A stretch of DNA of 64,000 bases from Acidimicrobiaceae bacterium (GTDB taxonomy: Bacteria; Actinomycetota; Acidimicrobiia; Acidimicrobiales; Ilumatobacteraceae): contig JACJWG010000017.1 of the NCBI GenBank assembly GCA_020637235.1, forward strand, positions 44,445 to 108,444. The letters run 5' to 3'. A model generated the notes under the pieces. It was not told the DNA's origin and did not search any database. It worked only from the letters and a program-made list of their open reading frames with translations. Position numbers and translations under genes: made by a program. The stretch's first letter is position 1, and each line of letters starts with the position of its first letter. Positions 33,279-41,407 of this stretch are shown piece by piece.

Positions 33279-34736
33279 GAGCGTGTCAAGTTGTCTGTGT
33301 AAGCGGCCGGGTCGGGGTTGTTAGAGGTAGGGGTCGAGGCGGTCGGGGTAGGCGAGCACGAGTTGCTCGAGTGCTTGTTTCCAGTTGGTGGTGATCTGTC
33401 CTTCGACGAGCCGGCCGGACGCTCTGCGCTGGGCGGGTGGGAGCCCGCGTTCTTTGGCTCGCTCTCGGGCTCGTTTGTCTTCGATGTTGCAGATCGCGAG
33501 CCACAGCAGCTTGACGACAGCGGCGTCGTTCGGGAAGTGCCCGCGGTTCTTGGTGACCTTGCGGAGCTGGTAGTTCAACGACTCGATCGAGTTCGTCGTG
33601 TAGATCACCCGGCGCAACGCCGGGGGGAACGCGAGGAACGGCACGAACCGTTCCCAGGCGTCACGGAACGCTTTCACCGTCGACGGATACTTCCGCCCGA
33701 GCGGGGTCTGGGCGAACGCTTCGAGCTCGATCAGCGCCCCGTCGTCGTTCGCCGCGGTGTAGATCGGCTTCAACGCGGCAGCGACGGCTTTGCGGTCGCC
33801 GTAGTTCACGAACCGCATCGAGGCCCGGATCAGATGCACGACACAGGTCTGCACGGTCGCCTGGGGCCAGGTCGCAGCGATCGCTTCGGGGAACCCGGTG
33901 AGCCCATCGCAGCAGACGATCAGCACGTCGCGCACGCCCCGGTTGGCGAGCTCCGCGCACACCGACGCCCAGAACTTGGCGCCCTCGGTCGACTGGACCC
34001 AGATCCCGAGCACGTGCTTGATCCCGTCGAAATCGACGCCGACAGCGATGTGCGCGGCCTTGTTGCGGACATGGCCGCCGTCTCGGACCTTGACGATGAT
34101 CGCATCGAGATAGACGACCGGATAGAGCGCATCGAGCGGGCGTTGCTGCCAGGCGAGCACCTCGTCGGAGACGGCGTCGACGATCTTGGAGATCGTCTCA
34201 TGGGACAGCTCGGTCCCGACCGTCGACGCGAGGTGATGGGCGATGTCGCGGATCGTCATCCCGCCCGCGTAGAGCGAGATGATCATCGCATCGAGCCCGT
34301 CCAGCCGGCGGACCCCGGTCGGGACCAGCATCGGCGAGAACGTCCCCTGCCGGTCCCGAGGGATCGCCAGTTCGATATCGCCGATCTCGGTCGCGACGGT
34401 CTTCGGGAACGACCCGTTGCGCGAGTTCGGGAACATCGACGCGTCCGGATCGCCACGCTCGTAGCCGACGTGATCGGACAGCTCGACGTCGAGGCCCCGC
34501 TCCAGCGATGCCTTCAGCATCCCCTTCAGCAAGCCCTCGTGACCCGTCAGCGGTTCCCCAGCATCGATGCGGGCGAAGATCTCATCGAGCGCACCCGACG
34601 ACTTCAACGAGTCCGCGATCTCTCTCTGTTGCCGGCGGCGCTCCTCGCGTTCCGGATCTGCTTTGGCCATAGCCACAGTGTGTTCTCCCTTCAGGGAACA
34701 GACCCGGACCCCTTACACAGACCATCTGACACCTCC
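33279..34736 (-). mobile_element. IS256-family (Mutator-like) insertion sequence, 1,458 bp
   Basis: The element has one transposase gene on the minus strand and terminal inverted repeats: 33279-33306 (GAGCGTGTCAAGTTGTCTGT...) against the complement of 34709-34736 (GGAGGTGTCAGATGGTCTGT...), matching at 21 of 28 positions. An 8-bp direct duplication (CATCCGGG) flanks it. The ends, transposase and duplication are all intact, so it should be mobile. It sits inside a DUF222-HNH gene. Confidence 0.93.
33321..34676 (-). CDS. IS256-family transposase
   Basis: A 451-aa DDE transposase. GTG 34676 is preferred because AGGGAG lies 8 nt upstream; ATG 34670 has no good site. The Mutator-family core is visible: Asp in VVYLDAIIVKVRDGG, Asp in VLIVCCDGLTGFPEAI and Glu in YTTNSIESLNYQLRK, with the CVVHLIRAS motif between the second Asp and the Glu (C-x2-H). 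Full length for the family. It catalyses movement of the flanking element. The Val-rich, GTC/ATC-rich composition is close to that of neighbouring genes, so the element probably circulates in related genomes. Confidence 0.95.
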   Translation of the reverse strand: MAMAKADPEREERRRQQREIADSLKSSGALDEIFARIDAGEPLTGHEGLLKGMLKASLERGLDVELSDHVGYERGDPDASMFPNSRNGSFPKTVATEIGDIELAIPRDRQGTFSPMLVPTGVRRLDGLDAMIISLYAGGMTIRDIAHHLASTVGTELSHETISKIVDAVSDEVLAWQQRPLDALYPVVYLDAIIVKVRDGGHVRNKAAHIAVGVDFDGIKHVLGIWVQSTEGAKFWASVCAELANRGVRDVLIVCCDGLTGFPEAIAATWPQATVQTCVVHLIRASMRFVNYGDRKAVAAALKPIYTAANDDGALIELEAFAQTPLGRKYPSTVKAFRDAWERFVPFLAFPPALRRVIYTTNSIESLNYQLRKVTKNRGHFPNDAAVVKLLWLAICNIEDKRARERAKERGLPPAQRRASGRLVEGQITTNWKQALEQLVLAYPDRLDPYL

Positions 34737-34744
34737 CATCCGGG
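34737..34744. repeat. Target-site duplication, right copy (CATCCGGG)
   Basis: Exact copy of 33271-33278 at the right end of the IS. Confidence 0.9.
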
Positions 34745-35780
34745 CACCCCGCAGGACCGGTACATCGCGCGCAGCGCCCGCCGCTGCACGCGTGACGCAT
34801 GCCGGCGCGCACGTCCATGATCGAGCACCACCGGGCGTTCGATCGACTCGAGCAGCTCGCCGACGGTTCGTACCGGTCGGCCCTGCGCGACCACCACCCC
34901 GTCCGCATCCAGGAGAACCGGGATGAACCGGGCACGGCCCGCCAGAGCCAGCAACTCCTCGACCGGGACCTCGAGCCCGGCACCACAATCGACCCGCGAC
35001 CGGTCGTGACGCCCGTGGAGCAACGTGTCGTGATCGATCACCACGATGAACTCCGGTTGCCCCACCCCACCCGCCAGACCGGCCATCAGGTCGGCGAGTG
35101 CGTGCGCCCGTAGCCAGTCCTGCCCGGCCAGCGGATCGGTCGGGCACTCCGGCGGGCGGGCCTGACGGAACCGCACCTCCAACTGGTGAGCGAGGCGTTG
35201 CTGCAACACGATCGCGGACGCAGGGTCGAACCTGCCGGCGATCCGCCACATCCCCTCACGATCGGTCCACGTTCGCACACCGGTGTCGCGTCGCTGCCGG
35301 GCGAGCCGCGCTCGACCGTCGTCGCCCTCGATCCGGCGCACCTCGGCACGCAGTCGGTCACGGAACCTGGCCACCGACCAGCGACCGTCGATGGCGAGCC
35401 GAGCGAGCTCGGGCTCCAACGCACGCAACCGGTCCCGCAACGCGTCGGGCAACGACGCCACCGCATCGGTGAACGCATCGAGATGCTCACCACCCAACAC
35501 ACCCGCCTCGATCCCGGCCACCACCGACGGCGCCGCAACAGCAGCACGCGCTCGACGCATCGACCGCCCCGCAGCAGCCGACGACCGGCCCGTCACCCCG
35601 GCATGCACACGATCCGGATCGATCCCCGCACCGGCATCCGCCAACGCATCCAACGCCCGATTGCAGGCGATCTCGCGCCCGTCCAACACCCGACGACACA
35701 CCGTGATCGACGCCAACACCTCCGCCACCCCGTCGGCACCGAGTGCGTCCAAGCTCGCCGCGAGCACGCCAGCAAACCGC

Positions 35781-35825
35781 GACACGACATCGTCCGACAC
35801 GACATCGTCCGACACGACATCGTCC
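35781..35825 (-). repeat. Three 15-bp tandem repeats in the DUF222 N-terminus
   Basis: GACACGACATCGTCC three times encodes the five-residue unit S-D-D-V-V at residues 7-21 of the DUF222 protein. In-frame and variable in principle. Confidence 0.85.
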
Positions 35826-35937
35826 GACACTGCAACAGCTGCCATGGCACCCACCCCCTTCCACCCGGGGAGACCGACCACAGGATCCCGAAGGACCGAT
35901 CCGCTCCCCGTCACCACGAGCGAGCACTCGTACAGTA

Positions 35938-35953
35938 TCGAACACGTGTTCGG
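35938..35953. promoter_or_regulatory. LexA-binding SOS box
   Basis: TCGAACACGTGTTCGG matches the actinobacterial consensus TCGAAC-N4-GTTYGA at all but the final base. It lies 93 bp upstream of the DUF222-HNH ATG and 211 bp upstream of the divergent PPK2 ATG. Some mycobacterial 13E12-repeat genes carry SOS boxes (known), so control of the DUF222 gene is the likelier role. Confidence 0.8.
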
Positions 35954-36164
35954 TGTTCCACCCCGCGATCGCAGGGTCGTGTGGATCGTCGCGTCCTCCT
36001 CCTCGCCCGACCGCCCCGAGCCGGCGACGGTGTTCGTGGCTCGGCCGGTGACCAGGACCTCCGGCACCTCGACAACGGACCTTCGTGCCCTTCGTGCACA
36101 GGGAGGTCGCGCTCAGGGTGGGAGCGACGGGCGGCCGGCGGCCGCGCACACACGAGGGGGTGGC

Positions 36165-37304
36165 ATGTCCGGCAGGAGACGTGTGGGAAGCGAGCCGACG
36201 CGCCCGGTGGCCGACGGCGACGTCGCAGCCGATCTGAGCGAGCCCGGCATCGAGCGGTTCGAAGTGGAACAGGCGCTCCACTCGGCCGAGGGCGCCACGC
36301 TGCAGGCGATCCGCGACGTGCTGCTCACAGCGCAACACGACGAGCTGCGCACCGTGGCCCGGTGGCTGCAGGCGGTTCTCGACGGGACGGCCGTCGACGA
36401 GGCCGAGCACCTGCGCGACCTCGCCGCAGCCGAGGATGCGCTCGTGTTCGGCACGGTGCCGATCGATCCGGACGACGAACTCGCCGCCGGCTGGCGCCAC
36501 CTGCCGTATCCCTACGCGAACCTGATGCGTCGGCGCACCTACGAGGAGCAGAAGTACCTGCTGCAGGTGGAACTGCTGAAGCTGCAGGCTTGGGTGAAGG
36601 ACACGGGGCAACGCGTGGTCGTGCTGTTCGAGGGCAGGGACGCAGCCGGCAAGGGCGGCACGATCAAGCGGTTCATGGAACACCTCAACCCTCGCGGCGC
36701 ACGCGTCGTCGCGCTCGAGAAACCCACCGAGGTCGAGTCCGGTCAGTGGTACTTCCAGCGGTACGTGCAACACCTGCCCACCCGTGGCGAGATCGTGCTC
36801 TTCGACCGCAGCTGGTACAACCGCGCGGGTGTCGAACGCGTGATGGGCTTCTGCACCGATGCCGAGTACCACGAGTTCATGCGCCAGGCGCCCGAGTTCG
36901 AGCGCAACCTCGCCCGCAGCGGTGTGCACCTCGTGAAGTTCTGGTTCTCGGTGAGCCAGGAGGAGCAGCAGCGCCGCTTCCGCGAGCGCAAGCACCACCC
37001 CTTGAAGCAGTGGAAGTTGTCGCCGATCGACCTGGCGTCGCTCGACAAGTGGGACGAGTACACCGCGGCGAAGGAGGCGATGTTCCGCTGGACCGACACC
37101 GCGGACGCGCCCTGGACCGTCATCAAGAGCGACTGCAAGAAGCGAGCCCGACTCAACGCGATGCGGTACGTGCTGCACAAGTTGCCGTACGACAACAAGG
37201 ACCTCGCCCGTATCGGCCCGCTCGACCCGCTGCTCGTCGGCCGTGCCCACGTCGTGTACGAGAGCGAGGTGCTCGACCACGACGGTCACACCCCGATCCT
37301 GTGA
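36165..37304 (+). CDS. ppk2: Polyphosphate kinase 2 (PPK2)
   Basis: A 379-aa kinase from ATG 36165 with GAGGGGG 7 nt upstream. PPK2 markers: Walker A GRDAAGKGGTIKRF, lid KPTEVESGQWYFQRYVQHLP, Walker B-like FDRSWYNRAGVERVMGFC and the C-terminal KSDCKKRARLNAMRYVL. An extra N-terminal region of about 90 residues precedes the core. PPK2 uses polyphosphate to phosphorylate nucleotides (commonly GDP or ADP to the triphosphate). The 318-bp gap upstream holds the promoter region shared with the divergent DUF222 gene. Confidence 0.93.
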   Translation: MSGRRRVGSEPTRPVADGDVAADLSEPGIERFEVEQALHSAEGATLQAIRDVLLTAQHDELRTVARWLQAVLDGTAVDEAEHLRDLAAAEDALVFGTVPIDPDDELAAGWRHLPYPYANLMRRRTYEEQKYLLQVELLKLQAWVKDTGQRVVVLFEGRDAAGKGGTIKRFMEHLNPRGARVVALEKPTEVESGQWYFQRYVQHLPTRGEIVLFDRSWYNRAGVERVMGFCTDAEYHEFMRQAPEFERNLARSGVHLVKFWFSVSQEEQQRRFRERKHHPLKQWKLSPIDLASLDKWDEYTAAKEAMFRWTDTADAPWTVIKSDCKKRARLNAMRYVLHKLPYDNKDLARIGPLDPLLVGRAHVVYESEVLDHDGHTPIL

Positions 37305-37407
37305 TCCGAGGCCTCCGGGCCGCAGGTGGTTGACCCGCCGCTCCCGCCGGGTACCGCGAAGCGCACGCGGCACCGCACAGGAAGGGCCGCGGCACAGGAG
37401 GTCGGAC

Positions 37408-37458
37408 ATGGTGATGGAGAGGTGCCGTGCAGCACGCGCCATCGAGGCCCCGCCGTGA
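37408..37458 (+). CDS. Putative 16-residue leader peptide coupled to the downstream gene
   Basis: MVMERCRAARAIEAPP starts at ATG 37408 behind a perfect AGGAGG (37396-37401, 6-nt spacer), the best ribosome-binding site in this part of the window. Its stop TGA (37456-37458) overlaps GTG 37455, the likely start of the hydrolase-like gene, as GTGA. That gene has no site of its own, so coupling through this ORF is likely. The peptide itself looks like no known attenuator. Confidence 0.5.
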   Translation: MVMERCRAARAIEAPP

Positions 37459-39098
37459 GGCACCCGTTCCACCTGGCGGAGGTGGTCGCCGCCGACGAGG
37501 CGGCGATCAGCGTCCGTCTCGACCGGCTGATGAGCGACTGCGGCGATCCGGTCGCTCAGCTCACCCAGCTGGCATTCGACGCCGCCGGATGGCTGACCGC
37601 TCGGCGGCTCGTCATCCACCCGGCGCTCGACGCCGCCGGCCGCGCCGCCTTCGTGACGCGCGACGACGACCGAGTGCAGCGCTGTGAGGAGGCCCTCGCT
37701 GCCGTCGACCACGTCGGCGCCCTCGATCGTCGCGATGCCGGTGCGCTCGTGGCCTCGCTCGACGCTGCGTTCGAGCACCTGCACGCGAACGGGCTCGACC
37801 GCGAGGTGTCTCGGCTCGGCGAGCAGATCGGCGATCGAGGCATGGAACAGCTGGGCCGTGCGTACGTGGCCGCACAGCGCCGGGCGCCGACACGGGCCCA
37901 CCCGCACGTCCCGGCGTCGCTCGCCGTCAACGCGCCGGTGGCGTCGTTCGACCGGCTGCGCGATGCGATCAGCGGTCGGGCGGAGGCCCGGCTGACGGAC
38001 GCGTCGTGGATGCTGGACGGTCAGAACCAATTGCTCGTCGACACCTGGGCGTCGCTCGTCCCGGCGAGCGCACGTGAGCTGCATCTGCTCGAGCCCACCG
38101 AGGTGCGCGGTCTGCCCGACCTGGCCGACGCGGCGGTGGTGCTGCTCGAGATCGAGGGACGCGCCGGGCCGCAGAACCCGCTCGACCTGGTACAGGACCA
38201 TCGCATCGACGGGCCGGGCGGCGAACTGGTGCTCCGCGTCTACGAGCCGGCCTCCGGAGCCGGTGTCCGGACCGCTGACGGTGGTGGACTGCCGGTGTAC
38301 GTGCACGTGCACGGTGGCCTCGCCGGCGGCGGTGTCACCGGTGGGCTCGATCAGGCCGATGCCCTGTGCCGTTCGCTCGCGAGGCACGTCCGATGCCTGG
38401 TGGCGTCGGTGGAGTACCGCCTCGCCCCGGAACACCCCTTCCCCGCCGGCCACGACGACGTGCTCGCGGCGCTCCGGTGGACCATCAGCCGCGCCGGCGA
38501 CCTCGATGGTGACCCGCTGCGGGTCGCGGTCGGGGGCGAGGGGCTCGGTGCCACCATGGCGCTCGCCGCAGCGGTGGCGTGCAGTCGCGAGGTGTGCCGA
38601 CCGGCGGGGGTGGTGATGGTGACGCCGCTCACCAGCACGTCGAGCGACTGGCCGTCGATGGTCGCCGCTTCCGACGCTCGGCCGATGTCGTCGGCGCTGG
38701 CACGGTGGACGCTCGGCCACCTGGTCGACCGTGCCGCCGACCTGGCGGACCCGCGGCTCGACCTCGGTGCGATCGCTGCGTCGGATCTCTCCGCGCTGCC
38801 GCCCACGATGGTGATCACCGCCGAGCGAGACCCGTGGCGGGATCAGGGCGTGGCGTTCGCCGGGCAGCTGCGGCGAGCCGGTGTCACGGTGCACCACGTC
38901 GACCACCTCGGCGTCGCCCACGGGTTCGTCGGTTGCCCCGACGTCCTCGACCGGGCAGCGGCAGCGCAGGCGCAGCTGGCAGCGGCGCTGTGCCGGGTGT
39001 TCGACCCGACCGACCAGTGGACCGAGGCGACCCAGATCACCGCGACCACCACCGGATCGCCCCGCCACGGGGCCGAGACGACAGGAGACCCATCGTGA
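37455..39098 (+). CDS. Alpha/beta-hydrolase (HSL-type) protein lacking the serine nucleophile
   Basis: About 547 aa from GTG 37455. Residues about 1-240 are a helical region of unknown type. The C-terminal 290 residues are a hormone-sensitive-lipase-type fold: HVHGGLAGGG (oxyanion HGGG-like), EYRLAPEHPFPAGHDD, Asp in TAERDPWRDQG and His in GVAHGFVG. The nucleophile elbow, normally G-D-S-A-G-G, reads G-G-E362-G-L-G, so Ser is replaced by Glu and esterase activity is doubtful. It overlaps the membrane-protein gene (GTGA at 39095-39098). A frame open to 37326 is possible but has no start signal. Confidence 0.75.
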   Translation: MRHPFHLAEVVAADEAAISVRLDRLMSDCGDPVAQLTQLAFDAAGWLTARRLVIHPALDAAGRAAFVTRDDDRVQRCEEALAAVDHVGALDRRDAGALVASLDAAFEHLHANGLDREVSRLGEQIGDRGMEQLGRAYVAAQRRAPTRAHPHVPASLAVNAPVASFDRLRDAISGRAEARLTDASWMLDGQNQLLVDTWASLVPASARELHLLEPTEVRGLPDLADAAVVLLEIEGRAGPQNPLDLVQDHRIDGPGGELVLRVYEPASGAGVRTADGGGLPVYVHVHGGLAGGGVTGGLDQADALCRSLARHVRCLVASVEYRLAPEHPFPAGHDDVLAALRWTISRAGDLDGDPLRVAVGGEGLGATMALAAAVACSREVCRPAGVVMVTPLTSTSSDWPSMVAASDARPMSSALARWTLGHLVDRAADLADPRLDLGAIAASDLSALPPTMVITAERDPWRDQGVAFAGQLRRAGVTVHHVDHLGVAHGFVGCPDVLDRAAAAQAQLAAALCRVFDPTDQWTEATQITATTTGSPRHGAETTGDPS

Positions 39099-39910
39099 CC
39101 CATCGACTCACCCACCTCCCCGCCGCTGCGTCGGTTCGGCATCGCGGACGGTACGACCGAGCGATCGTCGCGCCGTCGCCGGGGATCGGCTCGACCGCCG
39201 CCGTGATGGGAGCGGCCGCCGGCGCCGTGCTCGCGTCGTGGGGCGTGGCGGTGGTGGCCTCAGCCGGCCTCGGGGGTGCACTGCGCATCCCCGTCGTGTC
39301 GGTGGCCGGATACACCGCCACGGCGATCACCGGTCTGCTCGTCGGCGCCGCGGGTGCCGTGCTGCTCGCCGCCGCCGCCAGTGGACGCCGCAGCATCACC
39401 GGAGCCGTTGCGGTGGCGCTGTCGGCCGTCGCCGTGTGGTGGGCCGTCGTCCACGAGCGAGCCGACGGTGCGCTGGCGGCCGGGCGTGATCATGCCATCG
39501 CCGTCCTCGTCCTCACGGGCGTGACCGCAGCGGTGGCGCTGGTGGTCCCGGACACGCCGGTGGGCGTGCGATCAGCGATCCGGTGGAGGGCCCGCCACAA
39601 CCGCGCAGGCGCGACGACCCATGTCGGCGCGTGGCTCGCGGCGAGCGCCGAGCGGCCGACGGACGGCGAACCGGCGCCGACGGGAGCGGGGGCGGTCGAA
39701 CCGACGGTCGACCCGGCCGACGAGGAACGGGCCGTGCGGACGATCGAGCTCGAAGACGACGACGGCGACCCGGTGGTGATCGCCCAGCAGAACCAGGCGG
39801 GCCGTCGTCAGGCGGGCCACGGCGAGTGGAAGAACGTCGACCATGCGCCCAGCGTCGACGACGCCGCCGCCGAACAGGCGGCCGTCGATCGGAGCGCCAC
39901 GGATGGTTGA
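39095..39910 (+). CDS. Membrane protein with four transmembrane segments and acidic C-terminal tail
   Basis: A 271-aa protein from GTG 39095, with ACAGGAGAC 7 nt upstream. Hydrophobic segments lie at about residues 28-55, 64-90, 96-115 and 128-150; the C-terminal 100 residues are hydrophilic and acidic (ELEDDDGDPVVIAQQNQAG). I do not recognise a family. It is coupled to the hydrolase-like protein upstream and to a small lipoprotein downstream, so the three probably act together at the membrane. Confidence 0.65.
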   Translation: MTHRLTHLPAAASVRHRGRYDRAIVAPSPGIGSTAAVMGAAAGAVLASWGVAVVASAGLGGALRIPVVSVAGYTATAITGLLVGAAGAVLLAAAASGRRSITGAVAVALSAVAVWWAVVHERADGALAAGRDHAIAVLVLTGVTAAVALVVPDTPVGVRSAIRWRARHNRAGATTHVGAWLAASAERPTDGEPAPTGAGAVEPTVDPADEERAVRTIELEDDDGDPVVIAQQNQAGRRQAGHGEWKNVDHAPSVDDAAAEQAAVDRSATDG

Positions 39911-40109
39911 CCGGCTCGGGAGGACGGCGGTGTCGCGTGCGGCCCTGGTGGTGGTCGCCTCGGGGGTCCTGATGGTGACGGCGGCGGCGTGCGACCAATC
40001 GCGTCCGGTGGATCGTCGGTTGCCGCCGGACGGGACCCAGCCCGTGAACTCGATGACGCAGGACTCGGTGATGGTGCCGGGTGCGCCGGAGCCCGCGCCC
40101 GCGCCGTGA
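39903..40109 (+). CDS. Small lipoprotein
   Basis: A 68-aa protein from ATG 39903, overlapping the upstream stop by 8 nt. The signal peptide ends in the lipobox VTAAAC, leaving about 38 mature residues that are Pro-rich and end in APEPAPAP. Unknown function; it is the third gene of the coupled set. The stop is followed 3 bp later by 11-bp tandem repeats. Confidence 0.65.
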   Translation: MVDRLGRTAVSRAALVVVASGVLMVTAAACDQSRPVDRRLPPDGTQPVNSMTQDSVMVPGAPEPAPAP

Positions 40110-40112
40110 CGG

Positions 40113-40156
40113 CGGCGGTCAGGCGGCGGTCAGGCGGCGGTCAGGCGGCGGTCAGG
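40113..40156. repeat. Four 11-bp tandem repeats (CGGCGGTCAGG)
   Basis: Four exact units fill the 42-bp gap between the converging lipoprotein and minus-strand hypothetical genes and run into the latter's stop codon (TCA at 40152-40154 belongs to the last unit). Each unit offers a minus-strand TGA. Confidence 0.92.
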
Positions 40157-40571
40157 CGGCGAAGGTGGCGCTCGCCGCGAGCCGGAGTTCGTCCATGGTG
40201 ATCGTCACCTCGCGCCCGCCGCGATACTCGAGCCGCAACACACAGGTGCCGTCGACCGACGAGTGCTCGATGCGGACTGCGCCGGTGAGCGCGCTCGCCC
40301 ACAGGGCGGCCTCTTCCCGATCGAGCGCGAGCGGGGTCGGCACCGTGTCGGGGTCGTCGTGGGTGAGCAACCAGTGAGCGATCGCCCGCGGCGATCGCAC
40401 GCATGCGCAGGTGTGGGGGCCGAGGACTCGTGCCGCTGCGATGTCCGATGCAGCGATCGGGCGCTCGCCGCGCGCCGGCTTGGCCGGGCCTCGTCGGGCG
40501 GGGCCGGGCGTCGAGGACGATCCGGTGGCGGTGCTCGTCGGACGGGTCGAGGACGCGGAGCTGCGGGGCAC
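40152..40571 (-). CDS. Hypothetical protein
   Basis: A 139-aa frame from GTG 40571, with no clear ribosome-binding site; the N-terminal 25 residues are Ser/Thr/Pro-rich and the true start may be later. The C-terminal part has a folded look (LALDREEAALWASALTGAVRIEHSSVDG, then CVLRLEYRGGREVTITMDELRLAA). No family recognised. The DUF151 gene lies 85 bp upstream on the same strand. Confidence 0.5.
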   Translation of the reverse strand: MPRSSASSTRPTSTATGSSSTPGPARRGPAKPARGERPIAASDIAAARVLGPHTCACVRSPRAIAHWLLTHDDPDTVPTPLALDREEAALWASALTGAVRIEHSSVDGTCVLRLEYRGGREVTITMDELRLAASATFAA

Positions 40572-40656
40572 GTCAGCGATCGTCCGGAGTTCGTCTGGTC
40601 GTGCACGCAGGGTGCGTCACCCGATCGGTGGGGAAGCCCGAGCCCACGTGTGCCGA

Positions 40657-41286
40657 TCAGCGGGCGAAGTCGTCGGCGTGCACCTCGTCGAGGAACAGAC
40701 GGAACGCCTCCACGAGCACGTCGGCGGGCAGATCGTCGGCCAGGTCCAGATCCAGGTCCAGATCCAGGTCCAGATCCAGGTCCAGATCCAGGTCCAGATC
40801 CAGGTCCAGATCCAGGTCCAGATCCAGGTCGTCGTCGAGGTCCTGGTCCAGGTCGGCATCGAGGCCGTCGTCGGCGTCGAGCGACACGGGCCAGGTGCCG
40901 GCCGACGACAGCACGACCTCGTCGACGAGCACCGGCGCCCCCACGCGCATCGCGATCGCGATCGCGTCCGATGCACGCGAGTCCACCAGGTGCCGGCCGC
41001 GTGGTCCGCGCACCGCGAGCTCGGCGACGAAGGTGCCGTTGCGCAGGGCCACCACTTGCACGGCGTCGACGTGCGCGTCGAGCCGCAGCACGAGGTCGGC
41101 CATCACGTCGTGGGCGAGCGGTCGGGGTGGCACGTGACCGGCCAGTGACATCGCGATCGCCGCGGCTTCGGGCCCGCCGACGTGGATGACGAGCAGCCGG
41201 TGGGGTGCGTCGAGCTCGCGGAGGACGACGACCGGCACGTTCGACGTCCGGTCGACCTGCACACCCGCCACCTCCATCTCCTTCAC
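40657..41286 (-). CDS. DUF151 bifunctional nuclease family protein with a long Asp-Leu repeat
   Basis: A 209-aa protein; GTG 41286 is fixed by AGGAGG 7 nt upstream (ATG 41277 has none). The DUF151 core fills residues 1-130 (EMEVAGVQVDRTSNVPVVVLRE; LPIHVGGPEAAAIA-like block; DSRASDAIAIAMRVGAPV, the conserved last helix). Residues about 140-185 are an almost pure (Asp-Leu) run of over 30 residues encoded by a 12-bp repeat, then a conserved-looking C-terminus ADVLVEAFRLFLDEVHADDF. In the family this spot normally carries a short acidic linker (E-rich UVR-like end). The repeat is probably an expanded linker. Confidence 0.85.
   Translation of the reverse strand: MKEMEVAGVQVDRTSNVPVVVLRELDAPHRLLVIHVGGPEAAAIAMSLAGHVPPRPLAHDVMADLVLRLDAHVDAVQVVALRNGTFVAELAVRGPRGRHLVDSRASDAIAIAMRVGAPVLVDEVVLSSAGTWPVSLDADDGLDADLDQDLDDDLDLDLDLDLDLDLDLDLDLDLDLDLDLDLADDLPADVLVEAFRLFLDEVHADDFAR
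40741..40830 (-). repeat. 12-bp minisatellite (7.5 copies of CAGGTCCAGATC) in the DUF151 gene
   Basis: The units are identical over 90 bp and encode Asp-Leu-Asp-Leu per unit at residues 153-182. Perfect identity suggests recent expansion by slippage or recombination; the 12-bp period keeps the frame. Confidence 0.95.
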
Positions 41287-41407
41287 GCCGAGTCCTCCTG
41301 CACACCGACGACCGTCCTGAGCAGGGCCTCGGTTCTCCAGGTGATGACACGATCTTGACGAAGGCCCGTCGGCACGCGCCCGTTGCGACGGCGGGCACAC
41401 TGGGCGG

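Larger units (their letters stand above)
33051..35845 (-). pseudogene. DUF222 (13E12-repeat type) HNH endonuclease interrupted by an IS256-family element
   Basis: The 5' part runs from ATG 35845 (AAGGGGGTGG upstream) through DUF222 to CGVPGW, where the insertion begins at 34736; translation then runs into the IS and stops at 34691. The 3' part (33270-33051) holds the HNH core LTEPHHVEFWEHGGATDLHLLLPLCRHHHDRLH. Removing the IS and one CATCCGGG copy joins the parts into a 1,329-nt frame (442 codons) that recreates C-G-V-P-G-C-G-Q-H-V, restoring the second zinc Cys. So the gene was intact until a recent insertion. An SOS box lies 93 bp upstream of the start. The remaining 5' fragment could still give a 384-aa DUF222 protein without nuclease. 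Confidence 0.92.

Noticed and set aside
35283..36164. N-terminal extension of PPK2 across the DUF222 region
   Set aside because: The open frame is antisense to the DUF222 gene; a GAGGGGG-led ATG at 36165 gives a normal PPK2.
37326..37454. Longer N-terminus for the hydrolase-like protein from 37326
   Set aside because: No ribosome-binding site precedes it, the added residues are low-complexity Arg/His/Gly, and the AGGAGG there serves a different frame (the leader ORF).
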